Source: Clostridiaceae bacterium
GTDB taxonomy: Bacteria > Bacillota > Clostridia > Lachnospirales > Lachnospiraceae
Assembly: GCA_902363735.1 (NCBI GenBank)
Contig: CABJBA010000001.1
Location: forward strand, 434,001 to 498,000
Direction: 5' to 3'
Length of the DNA: 64,000 bases
A model generated the notes under the pieces. The model did no database searches, was not told the origin of the DNA, and saw only the letters and a list, made by a program, of their open reading frames with translations. Shown here piece after piece: positions 53,081 to 62,892 of this stretch. Each line of letters opens with the position of its first letter. Positions within the stretch are counted from its first letter, which is position 1. A program made the position numbers and the translations under genes.

Positions 53081-55300
53081 TTATTTTATCTTTTTAACTT
53101 TGTTTAATGCTTGATTAACTTTAACAACCATTTCCTTAGGAATAGAGCCTCCCGATTGTTTTATCAACGTTTCTACTGTCACAGCATTCATAATTCTGAT
53201 CATGGATTCTGATTGCTTTACATTTTTAGCAACATCTCCACGCTTTGATTTTACATAGCTCATCATATCGTCCAGTACTCTTGTTCCTTCCGGAGATTGG
53301 CGTATCTCCGCCATTGTATCTTTAATAGAATAATACCCTTCTGGACAGTTCATTTCCGGATCATCAAACCAATTGATTACTTCCCTGTCAGTTAATTGAT
53401 AAGCCTTATTTGCTTCTGGAACTTTAGTTACAAAAATTTCATCAGAACAATTAGTTGCTTTTGCTTCAATTTTATGATTACTTTGTAGTTTCAGTTTAAA
53501 AGTAAATACCTTATCACTACTTTGCTTATCTACCAGTTCACCATTATTATATAATTCAACCGTTTCATAATTAGAGTATACCTTTACTTCCGTTTCTTCT
53601 TCCGGGCGTTCTACATAGTTTCTTCCGCAAAGGTGTACAAAAGGTTCTCTACCCCAATATGCCTTATAAAGATAAAACGCATCCTTTTTATACTTTCTGT
53701 CAAAGGTCACAAGTCCCTTCTGGTTAACTCCATGCTCCCCCCCTTCATCACGGCCGTCTGCCGCAAAATCAAACATATTCCAGACATGAGTTGCCCAAAG
53801 GTAAGGACGTTCCTTAAACATGTTTAATAAATGTTCATGATAGACGCACTGATATTGTTCAGTATAATCCCCTTTCTCTGGTGCAGAGGTTTGCCATTTC
53901 GGGCAGGCATCCGCGCCGTACTCAGCCAAGCCGATTATTTTATTTGGATACTTTTTACGGAAGTTATCAAAAAACACATCATTATCAGTTAACTTTCCTA
54001 AATACCATCCGTAGTATAAATTATAGGACATCACATCCGGTAAAAATACTAAGGGTTCATCAATTTCAAGCATAAAGGCATGGGCCATGGTCGTTACTCT
54101 GGTTTGATCCATACGATGTGCTAAATCATTTAATATTCTGTGATTCTCCATTAAATCCTCCGTTACCCCTGTAACGGATATTTCATTCGATAATCCCCAG
54201 CAAACAATGGAAGGATGGTTATAGTTCTGTGTTATTAACTCTGTCATTTGACTGATAGTATTCTCTCTGCCAAGGGGCATATGTTCAGTGATATAAGGTA
54301 TTTCAGCCCAAACGATCATACCATATTTATCACATAAATCATAAAAATACTGGTCATGCTGGTAATGGGCCAGCCGAATGGTATTGGCACCAATCTCTTT
54401 TATTAATTTCATATCCTCCAGCATCATTTCTTTCGTAATGGCATTTCCGGCACCTCTTCTGTCCTGGTGACGGGAAACTCCTCTGAGAGGGTAAGCCTGT
54501 CCATTTAGAATAAATCCTTTGTCCTTGTCAAAAGAAAAGCTTCTGCAGCCAAAACGGCTATTAACTTCATCAATTATCACGCCTCCTTTTATAAGTTCTG
54601 CTTTGACTTTATATAAATATGGATCTGCCACTCCAGCCCATAAATGAGCATCCGAAATCATAATACTGCCGGTAGCAACTCCATTTACAACAGGCACTTT
54701 TATATCACCTACACCTTCGATCGTGTAGCAAACAGCTTCGGCTTCCCCTGAAATATATGATTTCAGTGTTACAACTGCAGTTTTTTCATTTATCTCCGAA
54801 GTTATTTGTAAACCGCCCCCTCCATAATAGTCCATGTCAAAATGGCTGGCGGGTACAATCACCATATATACATCACGATAAATTCCACCATAAAATGTAA
54901 AGTCAGCCTTCTGAGGATATACGCTGTCATTAGGTGAATTATCAACAGAAACCACCAGTTCATTTACATCCTTCAGAGTTTCTGTAATATTTACCCTGAA
55001 GGTAGAATAACCTCCGTCATGCTGTAATAGTTTCGCATTGTTAGCCCATACAACTGCAGTAGAATTTACTCCTCTGAATTCCAAATATACCTGATCACCC
55101 TGATTTAATACCGGTTTGGCAAATTTCTTCCCATACCAGCATGTCCCTCTATAATAATCATTGCCCCCATCTTGCCCGTCAACATCATTCCATGTATGTG
55201 GAAGATTGACCGCCTGGCCTGGCACTGTTAAAACTTCTTCTGTTTTTACATTTTCTTTTATAAATTTCCACTCTTCATTTATTAATATTATTTTTCTCAT
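53081..55300 (-). CDS. Glycoside hydrolase family 2 beta-galactosidase
   Basis: A 739-residue cytoplasmic GH2 enzyme. The jelly-roll domain (NLPHTWNDVDGQDGGNDYYR) and an immunoglobulin-like domain precede the TIM barrel. The acid/base Glu is in CWGLSNEISVTG and the nucleophile Glu in IIGLAEYGADAC. WATHVWNMFDFAADGRDEGG is typical of the family. The last 70 residues (VKSKRGDVAKNVKQSESMIR and onward) form an extra helical region not seen in short GH2 enzymes. The start is the ATG at 55298-55300. There is no signal peptide, so it should act on imported oligosaccharide. Confidence 0.9.
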   Translation of the reverse strand: MRKIILINEEWKFIKENVKTEEVLTVPGQAVNLPHTWNDVDGQDGGNDYYRGTCWYGKKFAKPVLNQGDQVYLEFRGVNSTAVVWANNAKLLQHDGGYSTFRVNITETLKDVNELVVSVDNSPNDSVYPQKADFTFYGGIYRDVYMVIVPASHFDMDYYGGGGLQITSEINEKTAVVTLKSYISGEAEAVCYTIEGVGDIKVPVVNGVATGSIMISDAHLWAGVADPYLYKVKAELIKGGVIIDEVNSRFGCRSFSFDKDKGFILNGQAYPLRGVSRHQDRRGAGNAITKEMMLEDMKLIKEIGANTIRLAHYQHDQYFYDLCDKYGMIVWAEIPYITEHMPLGRENTISQMTELITQNYNHPSIVCWGLSNEISVTGVTEDLMENHRILNDLAHRMDQTRVTTMAHAFMLEIDEPLVFLPDVMSYNLYYGWYLGKLTDNDVFFDNFRKKYPNKIIGLAEYGADACPKWQTSAPEKGDYTEQYQCVYHEHLLNMFKERPYLWATHVWNMFDFAADGRDEGGEHGVNQKGLVTFDRKYKKDAFYLYKAYWGREPFVHLCGRNYVERPEEETEVKVYSNYETVELYNNGELVDKQSSDKVFTFKLKLQSNHKIEAKATNCSDEIFVTKVPEANKAYQLTDREVINWFDDPEMNCPEGYYSIKDTMAEIRQSPEGTRVLDDMMSYVKSKRGDVAKNVKQSESMIRIMNAVTVETLIKQSGGSIPKEMVVKVNQALNKVKKIK

Positions 55301-55400
55301 ATATTTTAGCACTTCCTCTGCTTTTTTTGAGACACATACAAATTATAAGAATTGTTGCGCCTTTTTATTCTATAAATTATAAATCTTCTAAGGGTAATAT

Positions 55401-55441
55401 GAATTATGCCGAAAGCACCAAATGCGCTTTCAGCATAATTC
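55401..55441 (-). terminator. Hairpin between the symporter and GH2 genes
   Basis: GAATTATGC-c-GAAAGC (55401-55416) pairs with GCTTTC-a-GCATAATTC (55426-55441), a 15-bp stem with one mismatch, 32 bp after the symporter stop. No T-run follows. It may separate the symporter transcript from the GH2 gene. Confidence 0.6.
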
Positions 55442-55473
55442 TTCGAAAGATGAACTTCCAGATGGATATAATA

Positions 55474-56901
55474 CTATGTAGTCTGTGTTGTTTCGCGCAA
55501 TTCTTTATTTATTTTCTGAACTTCAATCATTTTTTCACTGTCCAGCGGATACCACTTCATAACAATGATGGTGATGAGCCAGCCTAAGAACGGCATCCCC
55601 ATCCAAAGGAACATGGTTATTCCAAAAATTTGAGGGCTGGAAGGGTCGCCCGGCTGAGGCTGAACGGACACATAACCTACGGCAGTCAGGCAAAAGCCAA
55701 CAAGGGTCGTAGATAACGAAGATACCATCTCGTCAATAAATGAATACATAGTCCCTACTGTACCCGGTACAAAGCTGCCGCTGCGCGCCAGTTCATAATC
55801 AACAATGTCAGGTACCATGGCATTGGCACAGGCAGACGCAACTGTAGAGCTGGCACCATAAGCCAGAAACAGTACACTAAAGATGATAGTTGGGATGATC
55901 GATACACTAATCTGGGTAGGATCCATAAACATCATAAATGCAGTCAATGCAACGGTAAGTCCCATGCTGATGAATGCCCACTGGGTCAGCGCTTTTTTTG
56001 TACCGCTCTTACAAGCCATTCGGGTCCCAAAAAGTAAAACCAGAATGTTTGGTATAATTCTGAGCATAGAAAAAGTACCATAGAATTCATAATTACCGAT
56101 AATAATACCGAATACCAGTGTGATGACAGCAGCCTGCCTGTATGCCTCCGCAGCGACCTTTTCACTAACACCCGCTATAACATACATCTGCATGGCGCGA
56201 TTGCCCTTAAGCAGGTTCCAGGCATCCTTGAAGCTGACATTGGAACCATCCTTTTTTTTAGGAAAGGCCCCTGGCTTATCCTTGTGGCTAATGGATATGC
56301 AGGCAATGATCTCCATTATAAGCATAATAGCAATAACTGTAAGTGCCAATTCCTGAAAAGCCTCAATGGTCAGCCCTTTGTACTTGGGGTACAGAACATT
56401 TGACATATAGACGCTGGTGAAGCTGCTGATCAAAGTGGTGAAGATTAACATCCAGCGAAAAATCAGAGGGCGTTGTTTGGGGTTAGTGGTAATGATCGGG
56501 TTTCCAGTGTGACTGGCGATGGCACCAATACTGGAACCAATACAGTAAAAACAGTAGATTACTGTGTAAACAACGGCTCCTTTTCCAATTCCCCAAAAGA
56601 ACAGTGCAATTATGCTAAGCGTCTGGATGCTGCGGCCAACAACAATAAGGAGGCGTATACGACCGAATCGGGTCTGTACGCGATCTGTGATCATTGCCAG
56701 AAACGGATCAATAAAGGCGTCAAACAGACGAGTATAAGTAGCAATGATACCAGCCATTGCCACTGCAATACCGTAACCGCCGGCAGCCAGATAAGCGGCA
56801 AAAGTCATAGCAATCGATAAAATGCTGCTGGTGGTCTGATGGCAGGACCAACCTACAATTCGCCATGATGGAGTATCCACAGTTGTTTTTTTAATTGACA
56901 T
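55474..56901 (-). CDS. GPH-family sugar/cation symporter (MFS superfamily)
   Basis: A 475-residue membrane protein with about 12 segments, related to MelB/XynP. Typical features are RLFDAFIDPFLAMITDRVQT-RFGRIR in the first cytoplasmic loop, DKPGAFPKKK in the central loop and VPDIVDYELARSGSF in the second half, the usual GPH motif. It should import a glycoside together with H+ or Na+. The ATG follows AGAGGAG. It lies between the GH2 gene and GHL6-like copy 2, which may degrade its cargo. Confidence 0.88.
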   Translation of the reverse strand: MSIKKTTVDTPSWRIVGWSCHQTTSSILSIAMTFAAYLAAGGYGIAVAMAGIIATYTRLFDAFIDPFLAMITDRVQTRFGRIRLLIVVGRSIQTLSIIALFFWGIGKGAVVYTVIYCFYCIGSSIGAIASHTGNPIITTNPKQRPLIFRWMLIFTTLISSFTSVYMSNVLYPKYKGLTIEAFQELALTVIAIMLIMEIIACISISHKDKPGAFPKKKDGSNVSFKDAWNLLKGNRAMQMYVIAGVSEKVAAEAYRQAAVITLVFGIIIGNYEFYGTFSMLRIIPNILVLLFGTRMACKSGTKKALTQWAFISMGLTVALTAFMMFMDPTQISVSIIPTIIFSVLFLAYGASSTVASACANAMVPDIVDYELARSGSFVPGTVGTMYSFIDEMVSSLSTTLVGFCLTAVGYVSVQPQPGDPSSPQIFGITMFLWMGMPFLGWLITIIVMKWYPLDSEKMIEVQKINKELRETTQTT

Positions 56902-57244
56902 ATTTTTCGCTCCTCTTTAAGTCAAGCACTGTTTATCAGTACCTGTATCTATTTTCTGTAATCAAATCATGATAACTGACATATAAGATATATCTAACTT
57001 AAACGGGGCAACTGTGTTCTCTTTTCTGATAGTAACCCTACTAAAAAAATGATCTTCTTCATCTTGCCCTTCTCCTTTTACTGTGTACGATTGAACATAC
57101 AAAAACTAAAAATGTGATGCCTATATAAGTAACTTATTTCTGTGGTTCCCCCCAATAACCAATGCTGCACTAAAGTCAAGAGACATGCAATCTGCTATAC
57201 CCTGTAATTATTAACTAGTTTCACTAGATATCTTTTCATAATCC
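56902..57244. other. Gap upstream of the symporter gene, no gene seen
   Basis: A 343-bp A+T-rich stretch between the GHL6-like copy 2 stop and the symporter start. TTGAACAT near 57082 resembles the TTTGAACA half-site upstream of the AraC-type gene and may be an activator site. No ORF with a ribosome site and no clear hairpin was found. Confidence 0.3.
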
Positions 57245-59308
57245 TTAATATTTCTCACATCTCCTTTCCGCCGCTGATTCTGGAGCTATCTTTATTGCCT
57301 CAAATAAACCAAGCTGCTCGATTTTGACTGAAACAGAACCGTTGTTTACTTCAAAACGGCAGCTTTTATCAGTGACAAGACTGGTGACAGATTTTGGATA
57401 TCCTACATAGGGAACCACTATTTTAATATCATGCATTGTAATAGGTTCAAAGTACGAGTTCCCTGTATATCCTGAACTATTTATCAATTGTACATATATG
57501 GCTGATTGGTCTTTCTTTTCCATAACAGTTACTTCTACCATTGGAGACAGATTTCCGCCAAGCGGTTTTATTTTTAAGTCTGTTTCTAAAAAGTCAGCAA
57601 TAAAATTTGACAGGTTCATAAACCCATTCTCTGCATATTCTCTTCCGGGTTCCCAAGGGATATATACGCCTCTCCCCTTACCATAAAAATTTACGGTAAA
57701 TCCCGGATGATCTGACACTGATTTATAATAAGCTCTCTCAGGAGGCGCATACATATGTGGTTCTATCAAGTTCAAATGCAACTCTACGTCTTTTTCATAA
57801 CTTGCATAGATATAACTGCCGCGAACATAAACCAACTCCGTATTAGGTAACCTGGGATATTTGTCTCTGTCCGTAATTTTTATATAAGATGAACGCATAT
57901 CAGAACATATACTTTCAATCTTAATGATACCCAACGAATTAATAGCGGGCTTATCACGCAATTTTTCAGAACTGTCATATAATCCAGTGTTTCCTACAGA
58001 AATTACCATCCCGCCCAATTTAACAAAATTGTCGATCTGGAGGGCGAATTCATCCGTAATATATCTTATATCAGGCAGTATTATAACCTTATATTTATTT
58101 AAGTGAATGGTTTGTCCGGGTTTCATTATAATAGAATCAAATAAAAAGTGATTTTCCACTAAAAAATTGTACCATCCACGGTATTCCGATTTTCTTCTAA
58201 GAAGCTGGAGAGGAGAGTCTATCTGAATTAATGCAATTTGTGCAGTAGAAACCAAGTCCCGGTATTCTTCCTCATTTTGTGCATGATATTGATAAATTTT
58301 TTTTACAGACTCGTGGCCTGATTTATCGGCATGGGTATCCAGTCTCCCTATTACGAAATAATCAATGGAACCACCATTAGCCAGACTTTGTGTTAAACGA
58401 AGCTCCTGTTGGTATGGTGAAACAGCAACGTGACGATAAGGTATATCAATAAAATCCACTGAAGCAATATCAATAACATCTGCCATGCGGGAACTTACTG
58501 CTGTCTTGGCAAGTGCCGAAGCATTGTACTGCCAATTCGGCATCATCTCTTTAAATGATGTATTGGCCTCTATTCTCATAAAATCCTGTTTATCAATGAA
58601 GATATCCGATTTCACTGCTCTTGCAAAATCTTCTAATCTTATGCGGTACTCTCTCAAGGTTTCTTCTTGAAATAATACGTATTTCTGATATACTTCATCT
58701 TTATTATCAGGAATCTTAGGCAATTTCATGCCAAACATCTCCATAAACCTCTGTCTACATCCCTCGCATTGGCATATTCCCTGCCAGCCATTCGCATAAT
58801 CCATAGCTGACATATACCCTCCCATATTCAGATAAATGCCGTCAATATCGAGTTCCTTTATTGTTTCTTGTATTATTTCAAAAGCATATTCCTGTTGATA
58901 CTTACTGTTGAAGCAAACGTGTACATCACCATTGCAACTAATATTTTTGCCTTTGGGGCTTATATACGCCCACTCAGGATTCTTCTCATAAATTGGTTGG
59001 CGGATTTTTGTGAAATCCATTCTTCCAATAACTTTTATATCTGCATTATGACAGGCAATTACAATATCTTTAAGACTATCCCCTTTCAAATATGGGCTTT
59101 GAAAGTGATAAGGAAGTTTTGTTTCATAACTTGCAATGATACCGGATGTATTAATCATAGCAACATTCGCTTTGAACTTTTTTAATTCATCAACATATCC
59201 GTCTGCTTTTATATCAAGCATATCTATTTCCCGCAAACAAGTTTGAATCATTCGCAACGTTTTATTTTCCCACCATTTTTGTGTTTTGATACTTACGTCA
59301 TTTTTCAC
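57245..59308 (-). CDS. GHL6-like putative glycoside hydrolase, copy 2
   Basis: A 687-residue paralogue of the protein at 40383-42386, sharing LRMIQTCLREIDMLDIKADG, VIGRMDFTKIRQPIYEKNPE, DIDGIYLNMGGYM and CQCEGCRQRFMEMFG, plus GGMVISVGNTGLYDSSEKLR and GKGRGVYIPWEPGREYAENG in the trimerisation-like part. The start is set at the GTG at 59306-59308 behind AGGAGG. It is expected to be an intracellular hydrolase acting on the same class of glycan as copy 1. It stands alone behind a long upstream region containing a conserved element. Confidence 0.68.
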   Translation of the reverse strand: MKNDVSIKTQKWWENKTLRMIQTCLREIDMLDIKADGYVDELKKFKANVAMINTSGIIASYETKLPYHFQSPYLKGDSLKDIVIACHNADIKVIGRMDFTKIRQPIYEKNPEWAYISPKGKNISCNGDVHVCFNSKYQQEYAFEIIQETIKELDIDGIYLNMGGYMSAMDYANGWQGICQCEGCRQRFMEMFGMKLPKIPDNKDEVYQKYVLFQEETLREYRIRLEDFARAVKSDIFIDKQDFMRIEANTSFKEMMPNWQYNASALAKTAVSSRMADVIDIASVDFIDIPYRHVAVSPYQQELRLTQSLANGGSIDYFVIGRLDTHADKSGHESVKKIYQYHAQNEEEYRDLVSTAQIALIQIDSPLQLLRRKSEYRGWYNFLVENHFLFDSIIMKPGQTIHLNKYKVIILPDIRYITDEFALQIDNFVKLGGMVISVGNTGLYDSSEKLRDKPAINSLGIIKIESICSDMRSSYIKITDRDKYPRLPNTELVYVRGSYIYASYEKDVELHLNLIEPHMYAPPERAYYKSVSDHPGFTVNFYGKGRGVYIPWEPGREYAENGFMNLSNFIADFLETDLKIKPLGGNLSPMVEVTVMEKKDQSAIYVQLINSSGYTGNSYFEPITMHDIKIVVPYVGYPKSVTSLVTDKSCRFEVNNGSVSVKIEQLGLFEAIKIAPESAAERRCEKY

Positions 59309-59324
59309 TAACAACCTCCTATTC

Positions 59325-59474
59325 TTACAGTAACTTCACATTGTAGTTCCCCCAGATAGTATCCATATTAAACGGCATATCCATATCTGAGCTTCCACCT
59401 AATAAAGAATTCTCCTTTATATGGATTTTAAATTTTTAGCCCTACTAATTCCGGGGATGTTGTGACTGAAAAGT
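59325..59474 (-). pseudogene. C-terminal fragment of a decayed gene
   Basis: The minus strand encodes LFSHNIPGISRAKNLKIHIK continuing through SLLGGSSDMDMPFNMDTIWG to a normal stop at 59325-59327, just 17 bp before the GHL6-like copy 2 start. Stops block the frame upstream. Other frames between 59500 and 59660 also hold protein-like pieces (NNGIMCGNQLFLATESQIVA). I cannot name the family. It looks like the ruined gene that once preceded copy 2. Confidence 0.35.
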
Positions 59475-59747
59475 TATTCAATTCACAGATTTTCTACTGT
59501 TCATGAAGCATTAAAAGCTCTGCTACTATTTGGGATTCTGTTGCTAAAAACAATTGATTTCCACACATAATACCATTATTAAAGCTATAGATATGTTGAA
59601 ACCAGGTCAGATCTCTTCAACATGTTTCATTGTAATTCCAACAGATACAGCTCGGATTTGACATAGAAATATATTACATACCTCCAGAATCCTTTGAATA
59701 ACTTTTCATATTGTAAAACATTTTCAAATAAATTAACAATCAATATT

Positions 59748-59832
59748 CTGCTGTCATGATCAAATTATTGCGCTTTTTTATTATCAACACAATATTTCGA
59801 TCATGTTCGCAAAAATACGATTCTTTTACTAA
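59748..59832 (-). promoter_or_regulatory. Conserved upstream element, copy 2
   Basis: Aligns with 40080-40160: TGTCATGATCAAATTATTGC, then CTTTTTT, CAATATTTCGATCATGTTCG and AAAAATACGAT. TGATCAAATTATTGC (59757-59771) also occurs as its exact reverse complement at 40119-40133. It lies about 440-520 bp upstream of GHL6-like copy 2 with only decayed sequence between. Confidence 0.5.
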
Positions 59833-60085
59833 GCCTCACAGTACTCGAAATATTGTTTTAGAGTCAACTGAAGAATTTCTGTTATCACAAAAAATTGTAT
59901 ATAACTTACATAAAGTCAAATAGATTTTTTCCAGAGTTGGTTTATTTTGCTACATAAAAGCCATACAATTGAGGTTAGATGATAAATACAGAGAATATTG
60001 TTCTAAAGCAATTAGTATCAACCTTGAGTGCAGTGATTTTTGGACTTACACCAATTAATAACGTGCGTTGGCAGGTGCACAGCAA

Positions 60086-60120
60086 AAACGAACACCGTTG
60101 TCAATACATGGTGTTCGTTT
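60086..60120 (-). terminator. Intrinsic terminator, minus strand
   Basis: AAACGAACACC (60086-60096) and GGTGTTCGTTT (60110-60120) form a perfect 11-bp inverted repeat with a 13-nt loop. On the minus strand the stem runs into CGTTTTTGC, a T-run. It may end transcription from the SDR operon about 720 bp upstream. The stretches 60121-60560 and 59833-60085 hold no gene that I can support. Confidence 0.65.
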
Positions 60121-60654
60121 CGCTTACATACTGTATACACATAACTCATGGGCGAACTTGACCCATAAATTGAAACAACTTTTTTTTCGGGATAAATCAC
60201 ATAATCGTGGTCGTACAGTAAAGAGTATAGCGGCAACCTCCTATTTCCATTATTTTGATTACTATAAAGCCGAACCCAACTCCCCTAATGTCCCTTGATA
60301 ACGGAGCTGAAGCATAGGTTCCCTTCTGAAATCGTCAGGGAGGTACACTGAGGGTTCTTTTTTTACTGGGCCGCACCTGAAAATGTAAGCAGTTCAAAAA
60401 CAAATTACAAACAGAAATAACTGTTCTATAATACAAGGCGCATTTTCTAGCCCTCTTTTTGACTTTTCATTGGCCTTTCAAGATGGAATCTACCTATGCG
60501 GTAGTGGTAACCTCGCCCATAATGTGCAGCTCACCCGGTGAGACGTTACGGCAAGCACTTTGGTTTACATAATTATTTCAATCCATTTCATATCATTCTT
60601 TCCTTTTTAGTAATCATATTTAGCGGCACATTTATAAAGAGCTTGCCGTAGCTT

Positions 60655-60775
60655 TTACTTTATTAGTAAAACTCTACCAAACAGTGTGATACGATATGAT
60701 CTATCCGAACCCATCTCACAAAAGAGGCCGCAAATATTGTTGATTGGCGCATATAGGGCAAATTTCACCAAAAGT
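60655..60775 (-). pseudogene. 3' remnant of a zinc-ribbon membrane protein gene
   Basis: The minus strand reads FALYAPINNICGLFCEMGSD then RSYRITLFGRVLLIK and a stop. The intact protein at 63024-63602 ends FTLYVPINSICGFFYGMCSD then RPYCITPFGRLRLIK. The match is unmistakable but only about 37 codons remain. The following bases, including a short ORF at 60565-60591 beginning MKWIEII behind AAGGAAAG, also match the region after the intact gene. Confidence 0.8.
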
Positions 60776-60841
60776 CTCAATTGCAAAATCAATTGTCAAA
60801 GTTTTTAGAGATTTTAGATATTAGATGGATTCTACTGTTTT

Positions 60842-61675
60842 TCATTTCCTCATACGCTCAGAAGAACTGGCACCCCCGGCCACACAGCCACCATCACACA
60901 AAATATCTGCTCCAGTCAGGTATCCTAACCGTTCATCTATTAAAAACACATAAAGCTGTGCAATTTCTTCTGGTTTTCCAAGTCGTTTGATAGCATTGTA
61001 CTTTATATACGTAGTCGCTTCTTCTTTTTCCAACTCTCCCATAGGTGTTTCAAAGTTACCTGGTGTTACACTAAGCACACGGATGTTCTTTTTTCCAAAT
61101 CGTATTGCATCAGTTTTTGCATACCATATTACAAAGTTTTTGCTGATAACATAGGCTACTCCAGAACGGGTCTTTTTCGGGAATATATTTACTCGAGCCA
61201 TCATTTTACGGAAAAACTTTTCACGATTAACACGGCAGAGCCTATAGCTTTTTTTCGGTAATATGAACTGCGGAGTCAGATAAGCAGACATGGACGAAGT
61301 ATCAATTATACAACCACCAGATGACATCACCTCATAGAATGCATCATTAATATTTATTGTTCCAAGTGCATTGCACCGCATAATTTTCTCTGCATCACCC
61401 ATTTGTGGCGACATTCCTGCTGCATGGATAACAGCTTTCACATCACCACACTGCTTTGCATGCTGTGCTAAGGTAACTGTACTGTTAAAATCTGAAACAT
61501 CACAGCTAAAAGCTTCTGCATCACCACCCATTTTTTTAATATCTAAAACTGCATTCTCAAGTTTTTTTTCGTTACGGCCCACCAAAATTACGTACCATTC
61601 CTGTTTCGCAAGAATTTGAGCAGCGGCTAATCCCATACCGCTACCTCCACCTGTAATAACACATACTTTTTTCAT
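60842..61675 (-). CDS. SDR family oxidoreductase with an insertion
   Basis: A 277-residue short-chain dehydrogenase. The cofactor motif is VCVITGGGSGMGLAAAQILA, with HAAGMSPQ, the catalytic Ser in IIDTSSMSAY and the Tyr/Lys in AYVISKNFV. Between Ser and Tyr is an insertion of about 40 residues with PKKSYRLCRVNREKFFRKMM, long for a classical SDR. The C-terminal YLTGADILCDGGCVAGG is standard. The ATG overlaps the epimerase-like stop as TAATG. Substrate unknown; a steroid, bile acid or small alcohol is possible. Confidence 0.82.
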   Translation of the reverse strand: MKKVCVITGGGSGMGLAAAQILAKQEWYVILVGRNEKKLENAVLDIKKMGGDAEAFSCDVSDFNSTVTLAQHAKQCGDVKAVIHAAGMSPQMGDAEKIMRCNALGTININDAFYEVMSSGGCIIDTSSMSAYLTPQFILPKKSYRLCRVNREKFFRKMMARVNIFPKKTRSGVAYVISKNFVIWYAKTDAIRFGKKNIRVLSVTPGNFETPMGELEKEEATTYIKYNAIKRLGKPEEIAQLYVFLIDERLGYLTGADILCDGGCVAGGASSSERMRK

Positions 61676-62724
61676 TATTTTTCAACCTCATGCTTAAAAT
61701 TCTTGATTTTTCCTGCAGCACGCAACCACTCAACCTCATCGCGGAGTGTATCTGCGTATGGTCTTGTTTTATACCCCAATTCACGTTCTGCCTTTGTATA
61801 ATCAAAACAATTATTACGAGCTAAATTATATACTGCAAAAGTAGTCATAACTGGCTTTTTACCAGTTTTTTTTGCACGCTTTTCCATCGCGGCGGCAAGC
61901 TTATATGCAATTCCAATTGGCAGGAAGAATTTAGGCGGCTTGCAGTCTGGTGCAGTTTGCTTCATCATCTTACAGATTTCTTTAAGTGTCACCTCTTTGT
62001 TCCCTAAAATATAGCACTCACCGCTGCGTCCCTTATCGGCTGCCATCACACACCCATGAGCCAGATCACGGACATCACAGAGATTAAAAGATCCCTGAAT
62101 GCCCGCTGGCATTTCTCCATTTAGAATGCTTATAATACTTCCAGTACTTTCGCTAATAGCATAATCTTCCGGTCCCAGGATGCCACTTGGGTGAACAACG
62201 CACGCGTTAAGACCTTTTTTATTTACGGCATCCAATATAGCTTGCGTAGCAAGAGCTTTACTTTGACTATAACAACCTATTACCTTATCAGCATCAAAAT
62301 GATATACCTCTTGGATTTTTTTCCCCTTAGGTGGTTCAGGTATTGCTCCTGTACTGCTAACATAGACTATCTTTTTACATTCATGGTGTTCAAAACACAT
62401 ATCAATAATATTATATGTACCACCCACATTTACATCAATAATTTTCTGATTAAAATCCGGGTCAACAGATATCATACTTGCACAGTGAATCAGAACAGTA
62501 GTGTAGCCAGCGGGAACGTCAAAGAATTGTTGAAGTGATTCTTTATCACACAAATTTCCTTCTATAATCTCAACATCCTTTGGAACATATTTTATGGATT
62601 TATCACCCGGCAGCACCAAAGCACGGATATTTTCTCCTCGTTTAAGTAGTTCGCTGCAAATGTGGTTTCCAAGAAAACCTGCCGCACCCGTTATAAGATA
62701 TATTTTTTCTTTCATTTTCTTCAT
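61675..62724 (-). CDS. Extended SDR: NAD-dependent epimerase/dehydratase-like
   Basis: A 349-residue extended SDR. The N-terminal motif is YLITGAAGFLGNHICSELLK, and the active-site Tyr/Lys is in CYSQSKALATQAIL. VVHPSGILGPEDYA and LCDVRDLAHGC resemble dihydroflavonol reductase or 3-beta-hydroxysteroid dehydrogenase-like members rather than sugar epimerases. It is translated from GGAGG and coupled to the downstream SDR, so the pair probably acts on one substrate. Confidence 0.82.
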   Translation of the reverse strand: MKKMKEKIYLITGAAGFLGNHICSELLKRGENIRALVLPGDKSIKYVPKDVEIIEGNLCDKESLQQFFDVPAGYTTVLIHCASMISVDPDFNQKIIDVNVGGTYNIIDMCFEHHECKKIVYVSSTGAIPEPPKGKKIQEVYHFDADKVIGCYSQSKALATQAILDAVNKKGLNACVVHPSGILGPEDYAISESTGSIISILNGEMPAGIQGSFNLCDVRDLAHGCVMAADKGRSGECYILGNKEVTLKEICKMMKQTAPDCKPPKFFLPIGIAYKLAAAMEKRAKKTGKKPVMTTFAVYNLARNNCFDYTKAERELGYKTRPYADTLRDEVEWLRAAGKIKNFKHEVEK

Positions 62725-62892
62725 TATATAAATTCCTCCATTTCGCTTGATACAGGCATTATAGCTGTAATTTCTCCAAATTAAATGTATCTGCTTGCAT
62801 TGTAAAAGGTGTTAGTACTCATGAAAGCTGATAAAGAGTAAATACTGATTAGCAGCTTTATAACCGCAGCAGAGCATTCGCTGCTACGGATA

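Noticed and set aside
60300..60375. T-run at 60355-60363 as an intrinsic terminator
   Set aside because: No convincing stem precedes the T-run; only a 4-bp CCCT/AGGG pairing was found.
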